Shown here piece by piece: positions 8,374 through 17,739 of a stretch of DNA of 64,000 nt. The position numbers and the translations under genes were made by a program. Origin of the DNA: Acidobacteriota bacterium (GTDB lineage Bacteria; Acidobacteriota; Terriglobia; Terriglobales; Acidobacteriaceae); assembly GCA_021792135.1 (NCBI GenBank), contig JAJYVF010000008.1, positions 62,001 to 126,000 on the forward strand, written 5' to 3'. Every line of letters begins with the position of its first letter. Within the stretch, counting starts at the first letter, position 1. The notes below the pieces were generated by a model. The model was not told the origin of the DNA. It was given only the letters and a program-made list of their open reading frames with translations, and made no database searches.

Positions 8374-10329
8374 CTATGCGGGGCCGTGCTGGGTCATTCC
8401 GCTCCTCTCATCCAGGCTGATCAGCCCAAGCAGCGCACCCCAGTGGTAGAAGCGGTCGCTGTTCGTCACATCGTCTCCCGATCCCGTAATTGCGTTGTAG
8501 TTCTCGTGCACATGCCCCTGGGCGCGCCAGTCCTTCAGAAACAGCGCCAGCGACTTCTGCGCGAGCTGTTTGCGCGCCTGCACGATCCCGGGAATGTCGT
8601 AATTCCGCAGTCCCAGATACACCAGGTAATTCATGGGCCCCCAGATGCGTCCGCGCCAGTAATCCTGGTCTTTGAACGCCGGATCGTCGCGCTCAATCGA
8701 GGGAATCACCCACTCGCCCCAGAACTCCTTCGGGTTCAGCAGATGATCGTTGACCATGCGCTCCGCCTGTTCCGGCGTCGCCACCCTGGCCAGCATGGGA
8801 TAAAAATTCGTGGGCGCGAGCCGCAGGTTGTACTGGCCCGTGTGCATGTCCTTATTCAGGAAAATCCCGGTCTTCGCATCCCACAGCGTCTCCAGCGAAG
8901 CACGATATTTCGCCGCGCGCTTCCGCAGCTCCGACGCATCGGCTGTCCTGCCCAATACATCCGCGATCTGCGCCAGCGCATCGCAGTCGGCGATATACAT
9001 GCTCATCAGCCCAACATCGGCATACTCCAGCTGATGCGTCGCCGGATCATAGACCGCATCGTCATACATCGGGCTGTTATCCAGCCCCGACTCCAGGATG
9101 GCGCCCACCCGTGTTCCCACCGACCGGTCGTCGAGATTCGCCGGCTGGTTCTCCCCATCGCTGCCCCATACCAGATATCCCCGGCGGTCGCGGTGTTCCG
9201 CCCACCACAGATTCCACTGCAGCAGCGCTTCGAAGGTATCTCTGAGCAGCCATCGGTCGTGAAATTTCTGATACAGCCCCAGGATCGTGATCCCTCCCAC
9301 CGGCGGCTCAGAGCGGTCGTTGCTCTTCCAGTTGTGAGCGCGCGCGTAGTTCGGGACAAAATGCTCTGCCGTAGCCTCGCGGCAGATCTCGATGGCGTTC
9401 GCATAAGCGAGATCGCGGTCGCCTGCCGCCGCCAGCGTGGCCGCGAAGAACGTATCCCAGTCGAAGAGGACGTACCCGCCCCAGTTCACACTCCAGATGC
9501 GGCTTACCGGCGAGATCACGCGCTGCTTCTCCGGTTCGTAGATCGTGTCCCAGCCGATCACCGTCTGGGTCGCATCCGCCACCGGGTTCAGATCGCCGAA
9601 GCCCGCAACCGACTGGCGATAGGCCTGCTCCTGGCGATCCAGCACGCGCTCGATCTCGGCGATGCTGCGCGGATGGCCGGTGCTGAGTCCGGCAGGCCCG
9701 TCGAGCACCGCCGAGAAGTACGCACCGGAAACAGGCACATCGACGTCATGTGTGTCCTTACCCGCCAGATAAATGCGGACGTCGCTACTCGCAAATTCTG
9801 CTTCGACCGCTTCACCCTTCTTCGCAATACGTCCCGGCCGATTCCACAGCATATCCGCGGAGAAGACAATCGCCGGTGGCAGGTGCAGCGGCGTATCCGA
9901 GGCGAGCGGAGTCGCCAGCAGCACCAGATCGTCGCCGTCATGCGCCGTCCGGATCCGGATGTGATAGCCATGCCAGATCAGCCGGAGATCGGTGTAACTG
10001 CCGTTGTAAGCATGAGGCCCCGGAATGACCCGCTCATCCGTCTTTCCCTGCCGCCCGATCAGCGCTGCAGGAAGAAAGCTGTCGGATCCCTCCGTGCTCC
10101 GCTGCCGGATGCCCGTATGAATCGCCAGTCCTTCCGGCAGAAGCACCTCGGTGATGACGCTGTTCGTGTCCCAGGTATTCCACCCCTGCGCAAGCCGCTC
10201 CTGGACCTGGGAATACTCAGCGGATCGTGCTGGAACAACGGAGTTCTGACCGAAGCTCGCGCATGGGACGGCAGCAGCGACCAGGGTGAAGAGCAGCACA
10301 AGCATAAGTTGCCGCTGCGAAGCTTTCAT
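8374..10329 (-). CDS. GH63-like glycosidase (alpha-glucosidase/mannosylglycerate hydrolase type), exported
   Basis: The protein has 651 residues with a signal peptide (MKASQRQLMLVLLFTLV, ending near CASFGQ), so it acts in the periplasm or outside the cell. The C-terminal two thirds form an (alpha/alpha)6 barrel with GH63 landmarks: GGYVLFDWDTFFAA, FVPNYARAHNWKSNDRSEPP, YLVWGSDG, and the late motif PMNYLVYLGL with GHVHENYNAITG. Family members cleave alpha-glucosidic or glucosylglycerate-type bonds; the substrate here is not predictable. The frame extends to 10491, but the signal peptide sets the start at 10329. It is divergent from the TPR gene at 10565. Fairly sure of clan and family. Confidence 0.8.
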   Translation of the reverse strand: MKASQRQLMLVLLFTLVAAAVPCASFGQNSVVPARSAEYSQVQERLAQGWNTWDTNSVITEVLLPEGLAIHTGIRQRSTEGSDSFLPAALIGRQGKTDERVIPGPHAYNGSYTDLRLIWHGYHIRIRTAHDGDDLVLLATPLASDTPLHLPPAIVFSADMLWNRPGRIAKKGEAVEAEFASSDVRIYLAGKDTHDVDVPVSGAYFSAVLDGPAGLSTGHPRSIAEIERVLDRQEQAYRQSVAGFGDLNPVADATQTVIGWDTIYEPEKQRVISPVSRIWSVNWGGYVLFDWDTFFAATLAAAGDRDLAYANAIEICREATAEHFVPNYARAHNWKSNDRSEPPVGGITILGLYQKFHDRWLLRDTFEALLQWNLWWAEHRDRRGYLVWGSDGENQPANLDDRSVGTRVGAILESGLDNSPMYDDAVYDPATHQLEYADVGLMSMYIADCDALAQIADVLGRTADASELRKRAAKYRASLETLWDAKTGIFLNKDMHTGQYNLRLAPTNFYPMLARVATPEQAERMVNDHLLNPKEFWGEWVIPSIERDDPAFKDQDYWRGRIWGPMNYLVYLGLRNYDIPGIVQARKQLAQKSLALFLKDWRAQGHVHENYNAITGSGDDVTNSDRFYHWGALLGLISLDERSGMTQHGPA

Positions 10330-10564
10330 CGCAAGGTTTATACAGCAGCAGTTGACGGCGGCGCAAGCCAGGCCGGCCACCCTGCGCAACAGCCCGCAGC
10401 ACGGCCAGGCCACCGTCTCCAATGGTGTGGTGATCCGCTGCACCTCAGTTCGCCACCGTCCCCGCAGGCGCATAGAATAAGGGCAATCCATACAGCGGAG
10501 TTTCAGGTTCGCCTTCCCACTGCGAGTGGGCCGGACTTGTCACCTTCCGCTGTTGAGGACAGGT

Positions 10565-12067
10565 ATGACCTTTTTCCGACGCTTCGTGCCGCTGCTCGGA
10601 TCTGCCGTGCTGCTCTACGGCCAGGCGCCCTCGGAGCCCATTGCCCGCATTGAATCCCTGCTTCGCTCCCAGCAATATACTCAGGCCGTCCAGACCATTC
10701 AGTCCGCGCTGCATTCCACGCCGCGTGATCCACGGCTGTGGGCCCTGAAGGGCATCGCCCTCTCGCTGCAGAAGCGCACGCCCGAAGCTTCGGCAGCCTT
10801 CGAACGCGCCCTGCAGCTTTCGCCCGACAACATGGCCGCCCTCAAAGGCGAGGCCCAGCTCCTCTACCAGGACCACAGCCCGCGCGCCGTTCCCGTGCTG
10901 CGCCGCATCGTGCGGCTCGCGCCTGGCGACACGACTGCCCACGAGATGCTCGGCAACTTCGAGAAGCAGGCGGGCAATTGCCCCGCTGCCATCCACGACT
11001 TCGAACAGAGCGGCCCCGCCCTCAGGAACCATCCCGAATCGCTGGAAGCCTGGGGCGCCTGTCTCGACCGAACCGGACAGTCCCGGCAGGCGATCGCGGT
11101 ATTCCAGGACCTGGCCGATTCGTTCCCGCAGCTTTTCCTCGCGAAGTACGATCTGGCCCTCACGCTCTTCGAGGCCCGGCAGTACGACGCAGCGGAAAAG
11201 GTCATCGAGCCGCTGGTCGCCTCCAACCCTGCCGACCCGGACCTCCTCAGCCTGGCCTCCGATATCGACGAGGCCGCCGGCAATACCCCGCGCGCCGTCG
11301 CCCTCCTTCGCCAGGCCATCGTCCTTCAGCCTGACAATGCGAACCTCTACAACGCCTTCGCCCTGATGTGCCTCGATCACGACTCCTGGCAGGTCGGAAT
11401 CGACATGATCAACGCCGGCCTGATCCGCATACCCCGTGATCCGTCGCTCTATCTGTCACGCGGTCTGCTTTATGTCCAGCTTTCGAAATTCGACAAGGCC
11501 GAGGCGGACTTCGAAACCGCGGAGCGCCTCAATCCCGGCCAGAGCATGGCGTCGTATGCCATCGACGTGGCCGAGCTGCAGAAGTATAACTTCGATACGA
11601 AGCACTCCGATCAGGCAGTCACTGAGCTTCGCGCCCAGATCAGGCTTCACCCCGACAGCGCCATGCTCCACTATCTTCTCGCGAAGCTGCTCGCCACCCA
11701 GTCTTCTGACGGTAAGGCTACCCTTGCCGAAGCAAGAGAGGCGGGGGAAGCTGCAGTTCGTCTCAAGCCGGACTTTGTCGAGGCCCGCGACACCCTGGCC
11801 AATATCTACCTGAGCCTGGGGGACTATACAGAAGCCGCCGAGCAGTGCCGCGGCTCGCTCCAGTACGATCCTTCGGACCGAAGCGCGATTTACCATCTCA
11901 TGACTGCCCTGCGCCATTCAGAGAAGCCTCAGGACAGGGCCGAACTCCAGGCTCTCGTAAAGCAGCTCTCCGCGCTCGAGAAGACCTCGCTCCAGCAGGA
12001 GACGGCAAAGAAGAAGTTCCACCTGGTGGAAGCTCCGCCCCCGCCAGGAGAACAGGGTGCGCAATAG
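10565..12067 (+). CDS. Exported TPR-repeat protein
   Basis: A 500-residue protein with an N-terminal signal peptide (MTFFRRFVPLLGSAVLLYGQ) followed almost entirely by tetratricopeptide repeats (about ten), such as AFERALQLSPDN, AVRLKPDFVEARDTLANIYLSLGDYTEAA and SLQYDPSDRSAIYHLMTALRHS. TPR arrays are protein-binding scaffolds. In Acidobacteriota, such exported TPR proteins often sit near FG-GAP/ASPIC proteins and TonB receptors, as here. The partner is unknown. ATG at 10565 was chosen over the frame start at 10526 because the signal peptide begins there and GAGGACAGGT precedes it. Convergent with the TonB receptor gene. Confidence 0.85.
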   Translation: MTFFRRFVPLLGSAVLLYGQAPSEPIARIESLLRSQQYTQAVQTIQSALHSTPRDPRLWALKGIALSLQKRTPEASAAFERALQLSPDNMAALKGEAQLLYQDHSPRAVPVLRRIVRLAPGDTTAHEMLGNFEKQAGNCPAAIHDFEQSGPALRNHPESLEAWGACLDRTGQSRQAIAVFQDLADSFPQLFLAKYDLALTLFEARQYDAAEKVIEPLVASNPADPDLLSLASDIDEAAGNTPRAVALLRQAIVLQPDNANLYNAFALMCLDHDSWQVGIDMINAGLIRIPRDPSLYLSRGLLYVQLSKFDKAEADFETAERLNPGQSMASYAIDVAELQKYNFDTKHSDQAVTELRAQIRLHPDSAMLHYLLAKLLATQSSDGKATLAEAREAGEAAVRLKPDFVEARDTLANIYLSLGDYTEAAEQCRGSLQYDPSDRSAIYHLMTALRHSEKPQDRAELQALVKQLSALEKTSLQQETAKKKFHLVEAPPPPGEQGAQ

Positions 12068-12128
12068 CCTGCTGAGGCTCTGCCGTCTTACCCCGTGATT
12101 CGCAAATCCACGATCTTCTCTTCCGCCC

Positions 12129-12158
12129 AAAACAAAAGGCCCGGGTCTCCCCGAGCCT
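12129..12158 (-). terminator. Rho-independent terminator of the TonB receptor gene
   Basis: On the minus strand, a GC-rich hairpin (arms AGGCTCGGG and CCCGGGCCT, one mismatch, four-base loop; 12137-12158) is followed directly by TTTTGTTTT. It lies 110 bases past the stop of the TonB receptor gene, which ends at 12270 on that strand. Confidence 0.75.
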
Positions 12159-12269
12159 CCGGCCTCTGTAAAGAACGCAATCCGACCCCGATGGCCGGCG
12201 CTCGGCGGTCTGCGAAATCAACAGGACGGACGCCGGGCCGATGCAGGGCCGGGCCAGCGTCCCGCGGGA

Positions 12270-15200
12270 TCAGAAGTCTGCGCGGAAGTGCAGCTGGATA
12301 CTGCGCGCAGGCAGCTGGTTGGTTGCGTGGCCGAAGAGCGACGAGGCAAGATCCGAATTCATCGAGGTGAGGTTCGGCCGGTTGAACAGGTTAAAGGCTT
12401 CGCCTCTGGCCTCCAGATGCAGCTTCTCGCCGAAGAACCAGCCGGTATCGAAGCCTTTCTGGAACGTGAATTCCAGGTTGTTGAAGCCAGGAGAGTCGTA
12501 GGTGTTGCGGCCGATGTTCCCCTCCGTCCCCAGCGCCGGTATGGGGAACGCCGAGGCAGGGAAGAGTCCGGTAAGGAATTTACTCCTCGACTGACCGGGC
12601 AGGTGTCTGCCAAAGGAAGGAACATTCGGAATGTCATAGTCCGATCCGTCGGCGTTGTAGTCGCCGCCTGTGTTGCCGATGACATTCCCGGCCGCATCGA
12701 AGACCGGTGTAAAGCCCGCGTCGGTATACACCGTGAACGGCAGCCCAGTCTGCAGGATCCACACACCGCTGAATTCCCACCCTCCGAGCGTGTTTCGCTC
12801 CCAGGCGCTTCCGTAGTGGTTCGGGGTTGTGTAGACTCCTTCCGCCGAGAACTGCTGCCGGATGTCGAAGTCGGCCCGCCCTCGCTGCGCCTTCAGATCG
12901 CCGTTCGTGTATACGTCCTGCACGCCGCCGTTCTGATTCGTGGTGATCGCACCCTGATCGAGAGAACCCGAAGCGCTGATCTCGTCCAGGGTCTTGCCCC
13001 AGGTGTAGATTCCCTCCATCGAGAATCCATGAGTGAAGCTTCGATTCAGCATGGCCGACCCATATTCCCCGGCCGAATTCGCATCCGACGTTGCGTACGT
13101 GATGCCGCTGAAGTACGGATTCAGCCGAGTCAGGTTCCCCTTGTTGATGATCAGGTCGCCCGCAAACCGGTTGATGTCCTGGTTATAGACCGGCAGGTGG
13201 TGAACAGCTGAGGCGGAGTAGTTCAGTTCCATCACCAGATTGGGCTGGAGCTGCTGCTCCAGACTCAGTGTCCACTCTTCCACCTGAGTCAGCTTGTAAT
13301 TCGGAGAATAGCCGCCCAGGCTCGCCCTCTGCCCTACAACACCGCCGCTCGAATTGAGTACCACGTTGTTTGTCGGCAGGACCGGACAGGGTTCGGTAAA
13401 GCCGGAAGGCGGACTGCATAACTGGAACACCGGCGGTGTTCCCTGATACACGCTCTGAAATGGCGTATAGAAGTTAGGCAGGTTCCCGGCAGTGATATCC
13501 GTGATATGGAGATAAGGCGGCTGATCCGCAAACATGCCCACGCCGCCGCGCAGGGCTGTCTTCCCGTTGCCGAACATGTCCCACGAGAAGCCCACTCGCG
13601 GCGTCAGATACCAGATGTTGTGATTCAGCACATGATCGTTCGGCTGAAGCCCGGTGACTCCGCTTGCGATCTGCTGAAAATAGTCGCTCCCCGGCCCAAA
13701 CGTGAAGTTCGTCAGCCGCGGCGTCAGAATAGAGAAGAAGTTCGCCATCATGTCATAACGAACTCCCATATCCAGCGTGAACCGGGGCTCTACCTTCCAG
13801 TCATCCTGAATGTAGATGCCGGTGTACAGTGCCCGGTAGCGGCGGTCGTACGGAGCTTCCTGGTGCGTCAGCAGGTTCACCGGCGTTGCGGTTTCCGTCG
13901 CGGCCTTGTCCTGGACGAAATCCAGCAGGCTGTTGAAGTTGTAGGTGGGCCGGTCAAACGCGCCGCTCTGCGCATCGTTCTCGCGGATGTTGAACTGGTC
14001 GAAGCCCGTCTTCAGCGTGTGATTGTGGATCGTGGCCGTCAGCACATCGCGCCAGCCATAGGTGCTCTGCGTGAAGTTCCCCGGCCCCCAGTTCGCGAAA
14101 TTCTGCAGTCCCGTCACGTTGATATACGGGATGAACATCGAGGGCGCCGCGAGATTCGAGCCATAGGGCCGGATCAGATTCGCGCCCGCTTCGTTCAGCA
14201 GATTGGGCGAGAAGGTGTGCGTCCAGTCGACATTGGCGAAATCGGAACTGTTGGAAAGGTTGTTGTTCAGTGCCGGTCTTGCGGTCGCACCCACCGAGCT
14301 GTAATGGGTCCGCATCACCTCTGCATAGTAGCGGTCGTTGTTCCCATGGTAGTAGTCGCCGCGGATGCTCCACTGGTATCCGTTCTTCGGAACCGCGTAG
14401 CTGATGTTCGCGGTTCCCAGCGCCGGCAGCGTGGATGGAATCCCGGCCGGTGGCGCAAAAAAACCCGGCGTGTTTGCCTCCACCTGGGATACGGTCTCGA
14501 TACCGGTGGTTGGGAAATTCAGCGGAGGCGCCGTCTTCAGCACCTGAGCCGCGATCGAGTTCGGCAGATTTGACTGCACCCAGTTATCCAGAGCCTGCGT
14601 CTCCACCGTGGACTGGTAGGCACTCGTGATGCTGGAACGCAGCACGTCGATCGCGCCGAAGTAGAACAGCTTGTTCTTGACGATTGGTCCCCCCATGGCT
14701 GCGCCGATCTCGTTGCGCGTGAACTGCGGCACGCTCGTTTCGAACTCGGTCCGCGAGGAGAGATTGTTGTTCAGGAAGTAGTAGTCGATCGTGCCGTGCG
14801 GCTGGTTCGACCCCGACTTGGTAAACACGTCGACCGTCGCCCCGCCATTGCGCCCCTTCTGCGCGTCGAAGTTGTTGGTCTGCACGTTGATCGACTGCAC
14901 GATCTCAGGATTCGGAGAAATCGAGGTTCCGCCCCCGCGGGAAGGAGTGTTGGTATAGGCGCCGTCGATCTGGTAGCCGTTTTCCTCCTGCCGCAGGCCC
15001 GAAGCGTTGATGTTGATCGCGTACTCGTTCGTGTAATTGTCCACCGGGCTCGTCGAACTGACCGCGCTGCCCGTCATCCCGGGAGTCAATGCCGCCAGCC
15101 CATAGACGTTCTGCCCGCTCAGGGGCGTGGACTGTACCGCCTGCTCGGAAATCACCGCGCCGGTCGTCGGATTGGTCAGGTTGATGGTGGCCGCGGTGGC

Positions 15201-15572
15201 CGAGACGGTCACCGAAGTCGCGACTGCGCCAACCTCGAGCACCGGAGCAATCGTCCGGGTTTGTCCCACATCCACATTCAGGTTGTCCTGGACCCAGGTC
15301 TTGAACCCGGTCATCGAAATCTCGACGTTGTAGGTCGAGGCGGCAATGCTGGTGAATGTAAAGAACCCGCTCTGGTCGGAGGTCTGCGTTCGCGAAACGC
15401 CGATGCGGATATCGGTAATCTTCACTTTGGCGCCCGCAACCACGGCGCCCGATTTGTCTGTCACCGTCCCTTGTATACCGCTCAGGAATTGAGCGAATGC
15501 CGTTGAGCCTCCCAGCGCAACGGCCAACAGGAGAATCATTGAGAAACGTCTTGTGAGCCTTATGCTCTCCAT
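12270..15572 (-). CDS. TonB-dependent receptor, Oar-like, with carboxypeptidase-regulatory domain
   Basis: A complete 1100-residue outer-membrane receptor. Order: signal peptide (MESIRLTRRFSMILLLAVAL, ending near AFA), carboxypeptidase-regulatory-like domain (about 32-120; GTVTDKSGAVVAGAKVKITD), plug with LAALTPGMTGSAVSS and YQIDGAYTNTPSRGGG, then a large beta-barrel. The barrel ends with a Phe-terminated strand (RSIQLHFRADF), as expected for BAM-assembled proteins. Such receptors import large ligands with energy from TonB/ExbBD. The start at 15572 follows GGGAG on the minus strand; the longer frame from 15734 lacks a signal. A terminator lies at 12129-12158. The substrate is unknown; neighbouring glycosidases suggest a carbohydrate. 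Confidence 0.9.
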   Translation of the reverse strand: MESIRLTRRFSMILLLAVALGGSTAFAQFLSGIQGTVTDKSGAVVAGAKVKITDIRIGVSRTQTSDQSGFFTFTSIAASTYNVEISMTGFKTWVQDNLNVDVGQTRTIAPVLEVGAVATSVTVSATAATINLTNPTTGAVISEQAVQSTPLSGQNVYGLAALTPGMTGSAVSSTSPVDNYTNEYAININASGLRQEENGYQIDGAYTNTPSRGGGTSISPNPEIVQSINVQTNNFDAQKGRNGGATVDVFTKSGSNQPHGTIDYYFLNNNLSSRTEFETSVPQFTRNEIGAAMGGPIVKNKLFYFGAIDVLRSSITSAYQSTVETQALDNWVQSNLPNSIAAQVLKTAPPLNFPTTGIETVSQVEANTPGFFAPPAGIPSTLPALGTANISYAVPKNGYQWSIRGDYYHGNNDRYYAEVMRTHYSSVGATARPALNNNLSNSSDFANVDWTHTFSPNLLNEAGANLIRPYGSNLAAPSMFIPYINVTGLQNFANWGPGNFTQSTYGWRDVLTATIHNHTLKTGFDQFNIRENDAQSGAFDRPTYNFNSLLDFVQDKAATETATPVNLLTHQEAPYDRRYRALYTGIYIQDDWKVEPRFTLDMGVRYDMMANFFSILTPRLTNFTFGPGSDYFQQIASGVTGLQPNDHVLNHNIWYLTPRVGFSWDMFGNGKTALRGGVGMFADQPPYLHITDITAGNLPNFYTPFQSVYQGTPPVFQLCSPPSGFTEPCPVLPTNNVVLNSSGGVVGQRASLGGYSPNYKLTQVEEWTLSLEQQLQPNLVMELNYSASAVHHLPVYNQDINRFAGDLIINKGNLTRLNPYFSGITYATSDANSAGEYGSAMLNRSFTHGFSMEGIYTWGKTLDEISASGSLDQGAITTNQNGGVQDVYTNGDLKAQRGRADFDIRQQFSAEGVYTTPNHYGSAWERNTLGGWEFSGVWILQTGLPFTVYTDAGFTPVFDAAGNVIGNTGGDYNADGSDYDIPNVPSFGRHLPGQSRSKFLTGLFPASAFPIPALGTEGNIGRNTYDSPGFNNLEFTFQKGFDTGWFFGEKLHLEARGEAFNLFNRPNLTSMNSDLASSLFGHATNQLPARSIQLHFRADF

Positions 15573-15845
15573 AGGCACTCCCCTGAAATCACACGCAGGT
15601 GTTTGTTTAACCTCTTGTTGGGGTGAAGCCCTCTGGTGACCGCTGCTGAAGGACTTCGGAGTGAGCCCGATAAAAACGTTGAGTAAGCGGCACAGCTGCC
15701 CTTTTCCGGGCGGGGGAAACGTTAACTCCGGCAAATTGCCGCTGTCAAGAACATTCCGCGCTCTTTTCCCCTGGAAAACCGTTTTTGCAGCGGGTGCGGC
15801 TTCCGGACACCGCTTTCCCTCGGCGGCTCTCCCGGCCCGCGGCTC

Positions 15846-17609
15846 TCAGAACGGAGCAGGCTTGCCCGGCAGGATGCGTTCCCTCGGGACCACCCCGGCG
15901 CCTTCCAGCACGCAGTACACCCGGTCGGCCGCGAGACCCCCCAGATCATCCCGCCTGCCGTCCGGCCACAGCACCTCCACCTTATCGGCCTTCGTATGAC
16001 CGCCGAGTCCGAAATGCAGCCGCAGATCGCTCTGCGACAAATAGCTGCCCCCGCTCCGCACCTCATCCGTCTCGACCAGCGAGCCGGCCGTCACGCGCAC
16101 CCGCGCATTCAGGGCCAGCCGGTTCCGCGATGCTCCGGCCAGCTCGAACTCGATCCAGTGGTTCTTCGGGCCACCCTCCACACGCAGAATCATCGGGCTG
16201 CCCTCGATGTTCTCCACCACCATCTCCAGATGCCCGTCGTTGAACAGGTCCCCGACCACCATCCCCCGGCTCACCTGCGGCGTCTGGATCGCCGGCCCCG
16301 CCAGCTGGCTCACGTCGCGGAACGTCCCATTGTGCTGGTTCAGAAACAGAAGCTTCGGTTCCCGGTATCGCGTCCCCACGTCCTTGCTGTCCACCTGCGG
16401 ATAGACGTGCCCGTTGACCTCGAAAAAATCCGGCCACCCGTCATCGTCCACGTCCACAAAGGCATCGCCCCACCCCACATACGGGATCGTCGGCCGCGCA
16501 ATTCCCGCGGCAAACGAAACATCCGTAAAGTTGAACCCGCCGTCGTTGCGAAACAGCGTCGTGTACTCCTCGCTGAAGTGGGTGATGGCGATCGAGAGCC
16601 GCCCGGTATGCAGATAGTCCCCCAGCGCCACGCCCATGTTGGCCTGCTCCATCCCATCCTGATTAAAGGCCACGCCCGACTGGTATCCCATCTCGGTGAA
16701 GCGCCCGCCGCCGTCATTGCGGTACAGGTAGTTCGGTTCCCCGTCATTGCCCACGAAGAGGTCAAGCTTGCCGTCGCCGTTGAAGTCCGACCACACCGAC
16801 GTCAGCCCGAAATATCCCTGCGCATCGTCCACCCCGGCCCGCTTCGAAACATCCGTGAAGGTGCCGTTGCCGTTGTTGTGGTACAGGTTGTCCGGCGATC
16901 CCTTCAGCCCGCGCGGCCCGCACTGCACCGCAATATCGTGGTACATGCAGGTTCGCTTCGAGCCGAGGGCCGGCAGATCCTTCAGGTTCAGATCCACGTA
17001 GTGCGGCACAAAGAGATCCGGCCATCCGTCACCGTCGTAGTCGCCAAAGGACGCGCCCGTGGCCCATCCTGAATCGCTGCTCAGCCCTGTCTGCTTCGTC
17101 ACATCGGTAAACGTGCCGTCGCCGTTGTTCCGGTACAGCACCACGCCCCCAAAGCAGGTCACCAGCAGGTCCGGCCATCCGTCGTTGTTGTAGTCGCCGA
17201 CGGCCACACCCATCGCCCAGCACGGGTATCCCACGCCCGCCTTATCGGTCACGTCGGTAAACGTGCCATCTCGGTTGTTGTGGTAGAGCGCGCTCCGCGC
17301 CGTCTTACCCGCCAGGGCCATATCCACGTCGGGCGCATTCGTAAGGTAAATATCCGGATAGCCGTCGCGATCGTAGTCGATCAGCGCCACACCCCCGCTC
17401 ATCGACTCCATGATGTACCGCTTCTCCGGCGAAGACAGATGGCTGAAGTGGATACCCGTCGCTCCGGTGATATCCACCAGCCTGGGGATCGGATCTGCCT
17501 CATCGGCCCCCGCCGCCCGGCTCTGAGCAGCACCCCGCATTCCGAGCCAGACGCATCCCGCCACGCTCCACACCAGGAGCTTCCGTCCCACCGTCCTCGC
17601 CATTCCCAT
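15846..17609 (-). CDS. Exported FG-GAP/VCBS repeat protein with ASPIC/UnbV domain (CRTAC1-like)
   Basis: A 587-residue protein with a signal peptide (MARTVGRKLLVWSVAGCVWL) and a predicted seven-bladed integrin-like propeller. The Ca2+-binding loops recur as DYDRDGYPDIY, DYNNDGWPDLL, DYDGDGWPDLF, DFNGDGKLDLF and DVDDDGWPDFF. The C-terminus is an ASPIC/UnbV domain (about 470-565; VRSGGSYLSQSDLRLHFGLG). These domains are known from eukaryotic cartilage acidic protein 1 and enediyne cluster protein UnbV; the biochemical role in Acidobacteriota is not established. A second, unlinked member is at 52953. The start could be 17609 or 17603. Downstream of the TIGR03118 gene across a 130-base gap with a strong hairpin. 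Confidence 0.88.
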   Translation of the reverse strand: MGMARTVGRKLLVWSVAGCVWLGMRGAAQSRAAGADEADPIPRLVDITGATGIHFSHLSSPEKRYIMESMSGGVALIDYDRDGYPDIYLTNAPDVDMALAGKTARSALYHNNRDGTFTDVTDKAGVGYPCWAMGVAVGDYNNDGWPDLLVTCFGGVVLYRNNGDGTFTDVTKQTGLSSDSGWATGASFGDYDGDGWPDLFVPHYVDLNLKDLPALGSKRTCMYHDIAVQCGPRGLKGSPDNLYHNNGNGTFTDVSKRAGVDDAQGYFGLTSVWSDFNGDGKLDLFVGNDGEPNYLYRNDGGGRFTEMGYQSGVAFNQDGMEQANMGVALGDYLHTGRLSIAITHFSEEYTTLFRNDGGFNFTDVSFAAGIARPTIPYVGWGDAFVDVDDDGWPDFFEVNGHVYPQVDSKDVGTRYREPKLLFLNQHNGTFRDVSQLAGPAIQTPQVSRGMVVGDLFNDGHLEMVVENIEGSPMILRVEGGPKNHWIEFELAGASRNRLALNARVRVTAGSLVETDEVRSGGSYLSQSDLRLHFGLGGHTKADKVEVLWPDGRRDDLGGLAADRVYCVLEGAGVVPRERILPGKPAPF

Positions 17610-17685
17610 GCAAAGTCACAATACCGAAACGGCGACGGCGCTGGATACGCCTGCCTCGTCGGCCGTATTGTCCTGCCGCTCCCTG

Positions 17686-17729
17686 CCGGACAGGCTGAAG
17701 CGCCGCTGCGCTTCAGCCCGCCTGTTCGG
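17686..17729. terminator. Strong hairpin between two minus-strand genes
   Basis: GGCTGAAGCG (17693-17702) and CGCTTCAGCC (17709-17718) form a perfect 10-bp stem with a six-base loop. Flanking CCGGACA and CCTGTTCGG extend the pairing past a small bulge. It sits between the stop of the TIGR03118 gene and the start of the ASPIC gene, so it could terminate or stabilise the upstream message. There is no T-tract on either side. Confidence 0.5.
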
Positions 17730-17739
17730 AGCGGCCCTC

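Noticed and set aside
8386-10653. Plus-strand open frame of 755 codons opposite the GH63-like gene
   Set aside because: Antisense shadow of a glycosidase with a signal peptide and family motifs.
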